Source: Stenotrophomonas maltophilia
Lineage (GTDB): Bacteria > Pseudomonadota > Gammaproteobacteria > Xanthomonadales > Xanthomonadaceae
Assembly: GCF_001676385.1 (NCBI RefSeq)
Contig: NZ_LYVJ01000012.1
Coordinates: forward strand, 62,001 to 126,000
Length of the DNA: 64,000 nt
Direction: 5' to 3'
Under the pieces are notes generated by a model, which searched no databases, was not told the DNA's origin, and was given only the letters and a program-made list of their open reading frames with translations. This document shows, in pieces, positions 27,275 to 37,514 of the stretch. Position 1 is the first letter of the stretch, and each line of letters begins with the position of its first letter. Made by a program: the position numbers and the translations under genes.

Positions 27275-27327
27275 GGCCGAGCCATGCTCGGCTGACAGTG
27301 CCAAGCCGAGCGTGCGCTCGGCTCTAC
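27271..27327. repeat. GTAG palindromic repeat pair (SMAG-like)
   Basis: Runs from GTAG to CTAC and contains two hairpins, GCCGAGC/GCTCGGC and AGCCGAGC/GCTCGGCT. This is a typical SMAG dimer of S. maltophilia. It overlaps the antiporter stop codon and lies between convergent transcripts, so it may also end transcription. Confidence 0.9.
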
Positions 27328-27338
27328 AGAAGCGGCGC

Positions 27339-27370
27339 AAAAAAAAACCTGCATCTTGCGATGCAGGTTT
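27339..27370 (-). terminator. Terminator of tRNA-Asn
   Basis: On the minus strand the stem AACCTGCATC / GATGCAGGTT is followed by a run of T (nine A on the plus strand from 27339), 8 bp beyond the tRNA 3' end. Confidence 0.93.
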
Positions 27371-27377
27371 CTCAAAG

Positions 27378-27454
27378 TGGCGCCCGAAGTTGGACTCGAA
27401 CCAACGACCCCCTGATTAACAGTCAAGTGCTCTAACCGGCTGAGCTATTCGGGC
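27378..27454 (-). tRNA. tRNA-Asn (anticodon GTT)
   Basis: 77 nt including an encoded CCA. The acceptor arms are GCCCGAA and TTCGGGC with discriminator G. The D-arm is AGCTCAGCCGGTTAGAGC, the anticodon loop CTGTTAA gives GTT, and the T-arm is GTTGGTTCGAGTCCAAC. It is single-copy in the window, with its own terminator, and lies just beyond the 3' end of the rlmH operon. Confidence 0.97.
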
Positions 27455-27476
27455 AGACGACTAGTATAACCACTCT

Positions 27477-27947
27477 TCACGCACGGTGGTAGGGGTGATT
27501 GGCAATCATCGCGGCCGCCCGGTACAGCTGTTCGGCCACCACCAGCCGCACCAGCATGTGGGGCAGTGTCAGCGGACCGATCGACCATTTCTCATCGGCC
27601 AGCGCCGATACTTCCGGCGAATGCCCCTCCGGGCCGCCAATCAGGAAGGCCAGGTCCCTGCCCTGCCCGCGCCAGTGCTCCAGGCGTTGTGCCAGCTGTT
27701 CGGAACTGAGTTGGCGGCCTGGGACATCCAGTGCCACCACGTAGGCATTCTTCGGCAGCGCAGCAATTACCCGCTTGCCTTCTTCTTCGGTGGCGCGGCG
27801 TGGATCGCGGCCCTTGCCACGCAGGCCGGGCTCGATTTCCACAAGTTCAAAGGGCAGCCAGTGCGACAATCGCTTCTGGTATTCGGCAAAGCCCTGCGCG
27901 ACCCAGCTGGGCGCGCGTTCACCGGTGGCGATCAGGCGGGCTTTCAT
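27477..27947 (-). CDS. rlmH: 23S rRNA (pseudouridine1915-N3)-methyltransferase RlmH
   Basis: A 156-residue SPOUT-fold methyltransferase, the standard length. It begins MKARLIATGERAPSWVAQGFAEYQKRL. The SAM-binding knot is seen in VVALDVPGRQLSSEQLA and FLIGGPEGHSPEV; the C-terminus ends LTLPHMLVRLVVAEQLYRAAAMIANHPYHRA, nearly invariant in the family. It methylates Psi1915 in helix 69 of the 70S ribosome. It is the last gene of the leuS-lptE-holA-nadD-rsfS-rlmH group and is separated from rsfS by a hairpin. Confidence 0.97.
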   Translation of the reverse strand: MKARLIATGERAPSWVAQGFAEYQKRLSHWLPFELVEIEPGLRGKGRDPRRATEEEGKRVIAALPKNAYVVALDVPGRQLSSEQLAQRLEHWRGQGRDLAFLIGGPEGHSPEVSALADEKWSIGPLTLPHMLVRLVVAEQLYRAAAMIANHPYHRA

Positions 27948-27964
27948 CAGGGGTCCTCCAAAAC

Positions 27965-27991
27965 GTCGACGGCGCCATCGGCGCCGTCGAG
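27965..27991 (-). terminator. Hairpin between rsfS and rlmH
   Basis: The stem TCGACGGCGCC / GGCGCCGTCGA has a three-base loop. On the minus strand it is followed by CGTTTTGG, so it could partly terminate or protect the rsfS message. Confidence 0.5.
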
Positions 27992-28011
27992 GGGATGCAG
28001 CCGTGTGCGGC

Positions 28012-28422
28012 TCAGGCCACTTCGTCGTCACTGGACGGCGGCTGGTCACCGACGGTCCACAGGCGTTCGAGGGCGTAGAACTCACGCACACGCGGCAGCA
28101 TCACGTGAACGATCACGTCGCCCAGGTCGACCAGCACCCATTCGGCTTCGCGCTCGCCTTCCACGCCCAGCGGCATCACGTCGATCTTCTTGGCGAATCG
28201 CACGACTTCATCGGCAATCGACTTGACGTGGCGGGTCGAGGTACCCGAGACGATGACCAGGTAATCGGCAACGCTGGACTTGCCGCGCACATCGATCTCG
28301 ACCGGGTCCTTGGCCTTCAGGTCTTCGGTAGCTTGGCGGACGCTGGCCAGCAGTTCCGGCACGGACGGCGGCGGGCTGGGCAGATCGACCTTGATGGTCT
28401 GGGGCTGGGTCTGGTTGCTCAA
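28012..28422 (-). CDS. rsfS: Ribosome silencing factor RsfS
   Basis: A 136-residue protein of the Iojap/RsfS family that binds ribosomal protein L14 and blocks subunit joining in starvation. The core reads [40 protein letters not shown], then [28 protein letters not shown]. Both halves are conserved. The start is TTG 28422, giving MSNQTQPQ; no ATG or GTG is available before the domain. It has a slightly long N-terminal extension with Pro residues. It lies 56 bp after nadD. Confidence 0.94.
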   Translation of the reverse strand: MSNQTQPQTIKVDLPSPPPSVPELLASVRQATEDLKAKDPVEIDVRGKSSVADYLVIVSGTSTRHVKSIADEVVRFAKKIDVMPLGVEGEREAEWVLVDLGDVIVHVMLPRVREFYALERLWTVGDQPPSSDDEVA

Positions 28423-28478
28423 AGTGGATCGACTCGATAAACGTGGGGCGATTATACGGGATGGCGTGCCGGCGGCAT

Positions 28479-29144
28479 TCACGGCGTGGCCGGGCGATAC
28501 AGGCCCTGCGCGGCCACATAGTCGGCCACGGCCGGCGGCAGCAGCGCCCGCCACGGACCGGCGGCTGCGATCTGGGCGCGCACGGCACTGGCCGATTCCT
28601 CGCGCAGCGGATGGTGCAGGCGGAGGATGCGCCCCGCCGGGCTGGCGAACAAGGCCTGCTCGCTGTCTGCCCAGCGGCCTTCCAGTGCTCGGCCGAGCTC
28701 GCCGCCCACCGTCGCCTGCAGCGGGCTCCCCGGCCGCTCGGCCACCACGAAGTGGGCCAGGCCGAACAGGGCCTCCCATTCGTGCCAGCCCGGCAGGCCA
28801 AGCAGGCTGTCAGCCCCCACAAGCCATGCCAGCGGCCGGCTTGGGCCCAGCTCGCCGCGCAGCTCGCGCAGGGTATCGACGGTGTAGGACGGCCGCCCGG
28901 GGAAGCGCGCAGCACGGTCGAGCTCACGGCGATCCAGCAGCAGGCCGGGTTCGTCGCCAATGGCCAGCGACAGCATCGCGCAGCGTTGCTCGGCGGTTGC
29001 GCCGGGCACCGCGCGATGCGGCGGGTCGGCAGCCGGCAGCATGCGCACCGCCACCTGCAGTTCGTCACGGGCGGCGCGTGCGATCGCCAGATGCCCCAGG
29101 TGCACGGGGTCGAAGGTGCCCCCGTAATAGATCCGCAGGCTCAT
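28479..29144 (-). CDS. nadD: Nicotinate-nucleotide adenylyltransferase
   Basis: A 221-residue enzyme making deamido-NAD from nicotinate mononucleotide and ATP. The nucleotidyltransferase motif [15 protein letters not shown] is at residues 8-22. [12 protein letters not shown] and [14 protein letters not shown] bind the substrate. The C-terminal SxxxR-type site is seen as [10 protein letters not shown]. It overlaps nothing, but the gap to holA is only 3 bp. Confidence 0.97.
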   Translation of the reverse strand: MSLRIYYGGTFDPVHLGHLAIARAARDELQVAVRMLPAADPPHRAVPGATAEQRCAMLSLAIGDEPGLLLDRRELDRAARFPGRPSYTVDTLRELRGELGPSRPLAWLVGADSLLGLPGWHEWEALFGLAHFVVAERPGSPLQATVGGELGRALEGRWADSEQALFASPAGRILRLHHPLREESASAVRAQIAAAGPWRALLPPAVADYVAAQGLYRPATP

Positions 29145-29147
29145 CGC

Positions 29148-30185
29148 TCAGGACCGCGCCAGCAGGCGCACGGCACGTGGTTCGGCCACTGCCACCAGCA
29201 GGCGCTCCAGCGCCAGCCAGGCATCACCGTCGGCGCGCCCCTTGGCGATGCGGTCGACCAGTCCCGCCTCAGCGACGAAACGCTCCCAGCGCTTGCCTTC
29301 CGGATGCCGCTGCAGCGCGCGCTTGTAGGGCGCCTGCCTCGATTCCCAGATACCGCGCGATTTCATTTCGGCAGACAGGTTGCCACCGCGCGCCTGCACC
29401 CGGGCCAGGCCGGCACCGGCCAGCAGTTCGCGGATCACGACCGGCATCAGCGCGGCCACGGCCTCGCCTTCGCCGCGCAGGCCGGCCAGCATGCGCAGCA
29501 CTGCCGGCGGCTGGCCGGAGAACACGGCCTCCACCAGGCGGAATACATCGTAGCGGGCGGCGTCGGCCACCAGCGACTCCATCCGTTCCACATCCAGAGG
29601 CTGGCCATCGGCCAGCAGCGCCAGCTTGTCGATTTCCTGGGCAGCGGCCAGCAGATTGCCCTCCACCCGCTCCGCCAACCGCTGCACGGCAGCGGGATCG
29701 GCACGCAGGCCCCTGCCGCGCAGGCGGCGCTCGATCCAGTCCGGCAGCTCATGCGGCTTGATGGCCCAGGCCACCGACAGCACGCCAGCGCGGTTGACCG
29801 CCTCGGCCCATTTGCCCTGGTGGGCCTTGCTCCATTCGTTGGCGGTGATCATCAGCACCACGTCCGGCGCTGGATTGGCGCAGAACTGGCTGATCACCTC
29901 GGCGCCATCCTTGCCCGGCTTGCCGCTGGGCAGGCGTACCTCGACCAGGCGACGGGCGCTGAACAGGCTGGGTGCGTTGAAGCTGGCGTCGAGCTGGTTC
30001 CAGTCGAAATCACGCCCATCGGCGTCGAATACTTCGCGCTCGCCGATGCCTGCGGCCCGGGCCCGCGCGCGTACTGCATCGGCCGCTTCCAGCACACGCA
30101 GGGTTTCCGGACCGGCAATCAGGTAGACCGGCGCCAGCGCGGTATCAGCCCCCTGGCTGGCCAGCTGCTCCGGGCGCAGTTCCAT
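29148..30185 (-). CDS. holA: DNA polymerase III subunit delta
   Basis: A 345-residue clamp-loader subunit. The N-terminus MELRPEQLASQG...PVYLIAGPETLRVLEAAD matches the HolA domain I start (LLxGDExLL region). The middle has PDVVLMITANEW and the later part NLLAAAQEIDKLALLADG. The C-terminal collar region ends in ALERLLVAVAEPRAVRLLARS. It opens the beta clamp during loading. It lies 12 bp after lptE and 3 bp before nadD. Confidence 0.95.
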   Translation of the reverse strand: MELRPEQLASQGADTALAPVYLIAGPETLRVLEAADAVRARARAAGIGEREVFDADGRDFDWNQLDASFNAPSLFSARRLVEVRLPSGKPGKDGAEVISQFCANPAPDVVLMITANEWSKAHQGKWAEAVNRAGVLSVAWAIKPHELPDWIERRLRGRGLRADPAAVQRLAERVEGNLLAAAQEIDKLALLADGQPLDVERMESLVADAARYDVFRLVEAVFSGQPPAVLRMLAGLRGEGEAVAALMPVVIRELLAGAGLARVQARGGNLSAEMKSRGIWESRQAPYKRALQRHPEGKRWERFVAEAGLVDRIAKGRADGDAWLALERLLVAVAEPRAVRLLARS

Positions 30186-30197
30186 CGTCGCTGCGGC

Positions 30198-30782
30198 TCA
30201 GGGCTTGGTGGCGGCGGCCGGCCTGGCCGGTACCGCGTCTTGGACCGGCACGGCCTTCGGTGCGGACAGGCTGCCGCCCTTCTCGAGCTCGGCACGGACC
30301 ACGCTGTCGATGCGGCGGATGATCGAGGCGGACATTTCCCGCCGCAGTTCATCGGCCAGGATTTCGCGCTCGGTGGTGGTACCGGTCGCGTCGGTCGGCG
30401 GCGAGACGTAGTCGCGCGACAGCTCGATCACCTGCTGCGGGACCAGCTCGCTGCCATCCTCGCGGCGGAAGATGAAGATCACCGCGTAACGCAGGCTGTA
30501 TTCCTGCGCACGGCCCTGCGAGTCGATGGCGATGGGCAGGTCGCCCCAGCGCTCGGACAGCACCTGCAGCTGGGCGCTGGGCGCGTCGCTGTCCTCATCG
30601 GCCAGCCTTGCACCGGAGGCCAACAGGCTGCGGTTGAGCAGCTTGACCAGTTCGCTGTACGGCGCGGTGGAGACCACCTTCACCGGGGCGGTGTCGGTCG
30701 GCAGCATCAGCTTGTTGCGCAGATGGAAACCGCAGCCGGCAAGGCCGAGGGCAAGAACGAGGGCAAGCAGGATTCGGGTCAT
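30198..30782 (-). CDS. lptE: LPS-assembly lipoprotein LptE
   Basis: A 194-residue lipoprotein. The signal peptide ends ALGLAGCGFHLRNK, with the lipidated Cys at residue 17 followed directly by GFHLR, the LptE signature. Later come YSLRYAVIFIFRREDG and AQIIRR-like MSASIIRRIDS. LptE plugs LptD and helps LPS reach the outer leaflet. The Ala/Pro-rich C-terminal tail is variable in the family. ATG 30782 sets the signal peptide correctly. Confidence 0.95.
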   Translation of the reverse strand: MTRILLALVLALGLAGCGFHLRNKLMLPTDTAPVKVVSTAPYSELVKLLNRSLLASGARLADEDSDAPSAQLQVLSERWGDLPIAIDSQGRAQEYSLRYAVIFIFRREDGSELVPQQVIELSRDYVSPPTDATGTTTEREILADELRREMSASIIRRIDSVVRAELEKGGSLSAPKAVPVQDAVPARPAAATKP

Positions 30783-30915
30783 GGAGACAGTCTGGCGGAG
30801 CCGGGCGATCACGGCAACACACAGCGTGCCCGACGCCGCGTGAATGCAGGGCCATCGGGTGCCGCCCCGCACGGGGAAGGCACCGGCCACCCGCCGGCGG
30901 CCGGTGCGGAGTACC

Positions 30916-33662
<2,747 letters not shown>

Positions 33663-34262
33663 TCATCTCGCATGAGACGATGGCATGGCCAGGGCCAGCC
33701 AAGCGGCCCAGCAGATGAAGGCCACCCGCTGTGCCAGCGGTGCCGGCAGCACACCCTGCAGGGCAAAGGCCGCCAGCGCGGCTAGGACGCCGCACCCCAC
33801 GGCCAGCAGACCCGATCCGCGCCCCTGTGCGTGGCGCAGCTGTGGAATGCCCAGCAACAGGGTGCCGGCGACAAAGCCCAGGACCCAGATCATCCAGGCA
33901 CTGGCATGCAGCTGGCTGGCCGGTCCGTGCAGATCCTCCACGTCCAGCGGCAGCAGTCCCATGGCGGCGAAGGCCAATCCGGCCAGCAGCAGCATCTGGG
34001 TCCCGACCCGCGGCGCCCAGGCCGCCTGCACCGGCAGGCGCCGGCGCAGGCACTCCGCCATTACCGCGGCCAGCAGTCCCGGCAGCACGAAGCCCAGCAG
34101 GTTGAACGCCAGCGCATGCGGTACGCCCTGCGCGCCCAGCAACGCTACCGGGTGTCGTACCTGTGCATATCCATCCAGGCCGGCGCCGAAGCCCAGCACT
34201 GCCAGGATCAACAGCACGGCCGCCACCGGGCCCAATCCACGATCAACCTGGCGCAGGGTCAT
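33663..34262 (-). CDS. DUF998 family membrane protein
   Basis: A 199-residue protein with six predicted helices (VAAVLLILAVLGFGAGLDGY; HALAFNLLGFVLPGLLAAVMAE; MLLLAGLAFAAMGLLPLD; and others). The His-containing loop LHGPASQLHASAWMIWVLGF is characteristic of DUF998, whose function is unknown. ATG 34262 starts the domain; longer versions begin inside a palindromic segment (GGGAGA/TCTCCC, near 34290). A second DUF998-type gene lies at 58537. It is divergent from the small secreted protein gene. Confidence 0.75.
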   Translation of the reverse strand: MTLRQVDRGLGPVAAVLLILAVLGFGAGLDGYAQVRHPVALLGAQGVPHALAFNLLGFVLPGLLAAVMAECLRRRLPVQAAWAPRVGTQMLLLAGLAFAAMGLLPLDVEDLHGPASQLHASAWMIWVLGFVAGTLLLGIPQLRHAQGRGSGLLAVGCGVLAALAAFALQGVLPAPLAQRVAFICWAAWLALAMPSSHAR

Positions 34263-34367
34263 CAAGGGTTCCGTATTGCCTGAAGGGAGAGGATTGTCTC
34301 CCCTCACCACGCGCAACGCCAAGGTGCCGATCTTTCGGAGTCGTCCGATTTCTCGGCCGCACGCGCG

Positions 34368-34384
34368 CGATCACAGTGTGATCG
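34368..34384. promoter_or_regulatory. 17-bp perfect palindrome, possible operator
   Basis: CGATCACA-G-TGTGATCG, a perfect dyad about 37 bp before the small secreted protein gene and 106 bp from the divergent DUF998 gene. The half-sites are arranged TCACA...TGTGA, the reverse of a CRP/Clp site, so a different dimeric regulator is likely. Confidence 0.4.
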
Positions 34385-34420
34385 GTGGCAACCCGCCGCG
34401 CATTTGCTTCTGGATCCATC

Positions 34421-34705
34421 ATGATGCGCAACAGCATTGTCTGCCAAACCCTCCTGGCCGCTGCCCTGTCATTGGGAATCGCGGTTTCCGCCCAGGCGGG
34501 CGAATTCCGCTGCTCGGCCTGGATCGGCGCACCCAGCGCCAAGCCGTCGCCGATGTCCACCAACCTCGGCGGGGGCTCCCCGATCAAAGCGCCTGACGTC
34601 GACATCGCAGCTGAGCTGTATCAGGCCCGCATCAGTGCGACGGTGCTGCCACTGAAGTCCGGCCGCTGGATCGTGCATCATGTCCGCTGCAGAGAAGTGA
34701 AGTAA
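34421..34705 (+). CDS. Small secreted protein of unknown function
   Basis: A 94-residue protein with a clean signal peptide (MMRNSIVCQTLLAAALSLGIAVSAQAGEF, cleavage after AQA). The mature part is about 68 residues: two Cys, RCSAWIGAPSAKPSP and HHVRCREVK, could form one disulfide. I recognise no domain. Two ATGs lie together at 34421 and 34424; either could be used. A palindrome in its promoter region suggests it is regulated. Confidence 0.65.
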   Translation: MMRNSIVCQTLLAAALSLGIAVSAQAGEFRCSAWIGAPSAKPSPMSTNLGGGSPIKAPDVDIAAELYQARISATVLPLKSGRWIVHHVRCREVK

Positions 34706-34849
34706 GAAGGCGGGATCAGGGGAGGGTCGGCCCACGTGCCGGCCTTCTCCGCATTCGGGGCTGCCCCCGGGCCGGGCGCAGCCGAGGGTTGAGACCGGCA
34801 TCGATCGTCACCATAGAATCGGTCTCCAGATGCCAAGCGATGCCTCCCC

Positions 34850-35706
34850 ATGACCGAGACCACCTACGTATTCGACGCCACCACTGCGACCTTCGAGGCC
34901 GAAGTCCTGCAGAAGTCGCTGCAGACGCCGGTGCTGGTCGACTTCTGGGCGACCTGGTGCGGGCCGTGCAAGACCCTGGGCCCGATGCTGGAAAAGCTCG
35001 CCGCCGAGTACAACGGCGCCTTCGAGCTGGCCAAGGTCGATGTCGACAAGGAACAGCAGATCCCGCGGCGTTCCAGATCCGTTCCGTGCCGACCGTGTTC
35101 CTGGTCAAGGGCGGGCAGTTGGTGGACGGTTTCCCCGGCGCCATTCCGGAGGGCCAGCTGCGTGAGTTCCTCGCCCAGCACGGCGTCGTGCCCGCCGATG
35201 TCGGCGATGCCATTGCCGAAGATGACGCCCCGCTGGACCCGCAGGCGCAGGTTGACGTGCTGCGTGCGCAGATCGCCGCCGAGCCGGACAAGGATGAACT
35301 CAAGCTCGACCTGGCCCTGGCCCTGCTGCAGATCGGCGGCGTGGAAGAGGCTGGTACGCTGATCGACGGCCTCCCGGCAAACCTGGCGACGGACGACCGC
35401 GCCGTGCGCGCCCGCGCCCGCCTGGCCTTCGCTGCCGCGCTGAAGGATGCACCCGCGGCCGAGGTGCTGGACGCACGCATCGCTGCCGATGGCAAGGATC
35501 TCAAGGCCCGCCACCTGCGCGGCGTGCAACTGCTGCTCGGCGGCCAGGACGAAGCGGCGTTGGCGCAGTTCCTTGAAATGCTGCGGATCGACCGTGGATT
35601 CGAGGAAGGCCTGCCGCGCAAGGCCCTGATCGACGCCTTCAATGTGATCTCCGACGAGGACCTGGTCGGCCAGTACCGCCGCAGGATGGCGTCGCTGCTG
35701 TTCTGA
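34850..35706 (+). pseudogene. Thioredoxin-TPR protein (YbbN/CnoX family) with one frameshift
   Basis: The reading frame starts at ATG 34850 with a thioredoxin domain (VLVDFWATWCGPCKTLGPMLEKLA, active site CGPC, then ELAKVDVDKEQQI). It breaks at about 35062. The next frame resumes with the expected FQIRSVPTVFLVKGGQLVDGFPGA and runs through Ala-rich TPR-like helices to 35706. ATCGCCGCGG is expected; ATCCCGCGG is read, so one G is missing. The restored protein is about 285 residues. E. coli CnoX is a chaperone-redoxin that hands substrates to GroEL. It keeps CGPC, unlike E. coli CnoX, so it may be redox-active. Confidence 0.88.
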
Positions 35707-35858
35707 ACGGGAACCGGCTTCGTTCAGAATCCCTGCACTGAACGCGGGCAATAATGCGCGCGATGGTGGCTGCTCGGTCACCACGATCCGTTCGGGGGGA
35801 TGAGGTCGGGGCCATGGGGTCTTGCAGCTGCGCCCCCGCATAGCCGGGATTGCAAACT

Positions 35859-37514
35859 GTGACCTTCGTCCGTCTCTTGTCCTTCGCCACGCATTCCAGG
35901 GCCGCCCTGCTCTGCATCCTGCTGTCACTGCCGGCCCTGGCCGGCGCCCAGGACTGGAATTACCGGGTACGGCCCGGCGACACCCTGTGGGACCTCGGCG
36001 GCCTGTACCTGAAGCCTTCGGTGCGCTGGCAGCAGCTGCAGCAGCACAACCGCATCGACAACCCCTACCAGCTGCCCCCCGGGCGGCTGCTGCGCTTCCC
36101 GATCAGCTGGCTGCGCGTCGAACCTGCGCCGGCACGCGTGCTGTCGGTGCGGGGCAAGGTCGAACTGTCGGGAGCCGACGGCAGCGCCACCCGCACGCTG
36201 CGTGCCGGCGAACAGCTGCGCATCGGTGACACCGTGGCGACCGCAGGCGAGTCCAGCGTCACGCTGGAATTCGCCGATGCCTCGCGCCTGCAGCTGCGCG
36301 AGTACTCCCGCCTGCGCCTGGACCAGCTCAGCCGCTACGGCCACACGGGCATGGTCGACACCCGCCTGCGCCTGCAGCAGGGCCGCGCCAGCAACCGCGT
36401 CACGCCCGCCCGGGGCCCGGCGTCGCGCTACATCATCGATGCACCGACCGCGACCAGCAGCGTGCGCGGTACCGTGTTCCGGGTCAGTGCCGGCGACACC
36501 GGTCATGCCGGGGCCACCGAAGTCCTGCAGGGCAAGGTCGAGGTCGGCAACACCCACGGCCAGCGCATGGTCCGCCCCGGACAGGCCAGCCGCAGCAGCA
36601 GCGCCGACGCGGCACCGGACGCGGCCTCCGCCCTGCTGCCTGCCCCACAGCTGCGCAGCGACGAGCTGCGACTGGCGCCACTGCCCGCACTGCTGGCCTG
36701 GGAACCGGTCGCAGGCGCCACTCACTACCGCGTGGAAGTGGTGCAGGCGGCCACGCCGGAGATCCTGCTGTTCGCCGCCAACACCGCCGACACCCGGCTG
36801 GCGATCGGCGACCTTCCACCGGGCCAGTTGCGGGTCCTGCTGCGCGCGGTCGATGCGCAGGGCGTGGAAGGGCTCGATGCCAGTGCGGACTTCGAGCTGA
36901 GCGACCAGCCCGCGCCGCCCCTGACGATTGCACCGGTGCATGGACAGACGATCAACAGCGACCGTCCGCGTTTCCGATGGAGCCAGGCGCCCGGGGCGCA
37001 CAGCAGCGTCCTGCAGATTGCGGCCGAACCGGCGTTCCTGCACCCGCTGCGGGAGCAGTCCAGCACGAACACCGACCTGCGCCTGTCGCAACCCTTGCCG
37101 CCGGGCCAGTACTTCTGGCGGGTCGCTTCGCGCGATGGCAACGGCCGCCAGGGTCGTTACGGCCAGGCGCTGGCGCTGCAGCTGAGCAACGAGCCGATCG
37201 ATCCTGCCCTGCAGCCGCCCGAAGCCGCACGTGGCGAGCTGACCCTGCGCTGGCAGGCCGGCAGCGCGGGCCAGCGTTACCGGGTGCAGGTCGACCGTCG
37301 CGGCGACTTCAAGGCCCCGCTGGTCGATCGCACCGTGACCGAGCCACAGGTCAGCTTCAAGCGTCCCTGGCGTGGCACCCTGCACGTGCGCGTGCAGTAC
37401 ATCGATGATGACGGCCACGCCGGCGAGTTCTCGCCAGCCCAGCAGATCGCGCTCCCCTGCCGCCTCTGCTATGGCGCCGGCGGCGGCGCACTGTTGCTGT
37501 GGCTGCTGCTGTGA
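35859..37514 (+). CDS. Periplasmic LysM-FecR domain protein
   Basis: A protein of about 551 residues. The signal peptide is ALLCILLSLPALAGAQ. A LysM domain (WNYRVRPGDTLWDLGGLYLKPSVRWQQLQQHNRI...GRLLRFP) is at residues about 35-85. A FecR-like domain follows: ARVLSVRGKVEL, LRAGEQLRIGDTVATAGESSVTLEFADAS, TSSVRGTVFRV. Then come Fn3-like repeats (LAWEPVAGATHYRVEV; FRWSQAPGAHSSVLQIA), and a short hydrophobic C-terminus GGGALLLWLLL. GTG 35859 was preferred over TTG 35850 because GGGA precedes it. The stop overlaps the GTG of the diguanylate cyclase, so the two are made together. Confidence 0.85.
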   Translation: MTFVRLLSFATHSRAALLCILLSLPALAGAQDWNYRVRPGDTLWDLGGLYLKPSVRWQQLQQHNRIDNPYQLPPGRLLRFPISWLRVEPAPARVLSVRGKVELSGADGSATRTLRAGEQLRIGDTVATAGESSVTLEFADASRLQLREYSRLRLDQLSRYGHTGMVDTRLRLQQGRASNRVTPARGPASRYIIDAPTATSSVRGTVFRVSAGDTGHAGATEVLQGKVEVGNTHGQRMVRPGQASRSSSADAAPDAASALLPAPQLRSDELRLAPLPALLAWEPVAGATHYRVEVVQAATPEILLFAANTADTRLAIGDLPPGQLRVLLRAVDAQGVEGLDASADFELSDQPAPPLTIAPVHGQTINSDRPRFRWSQAPGAHSSVLQIAAEPAFLHPLREQSSTNTDLRLSQPLPPGQYFWRVASRDGNGRQGRYGQALALQLSNEPIDPALQPPEAARGELTLRWQAGSAGQRYRVQVDRRGDFKAPLVDRTVTEPQVSFKRPWRGTLHVRVQYIDDDGHAGEFSPAQQIALPCRLCYGAGGGALLLWLLL

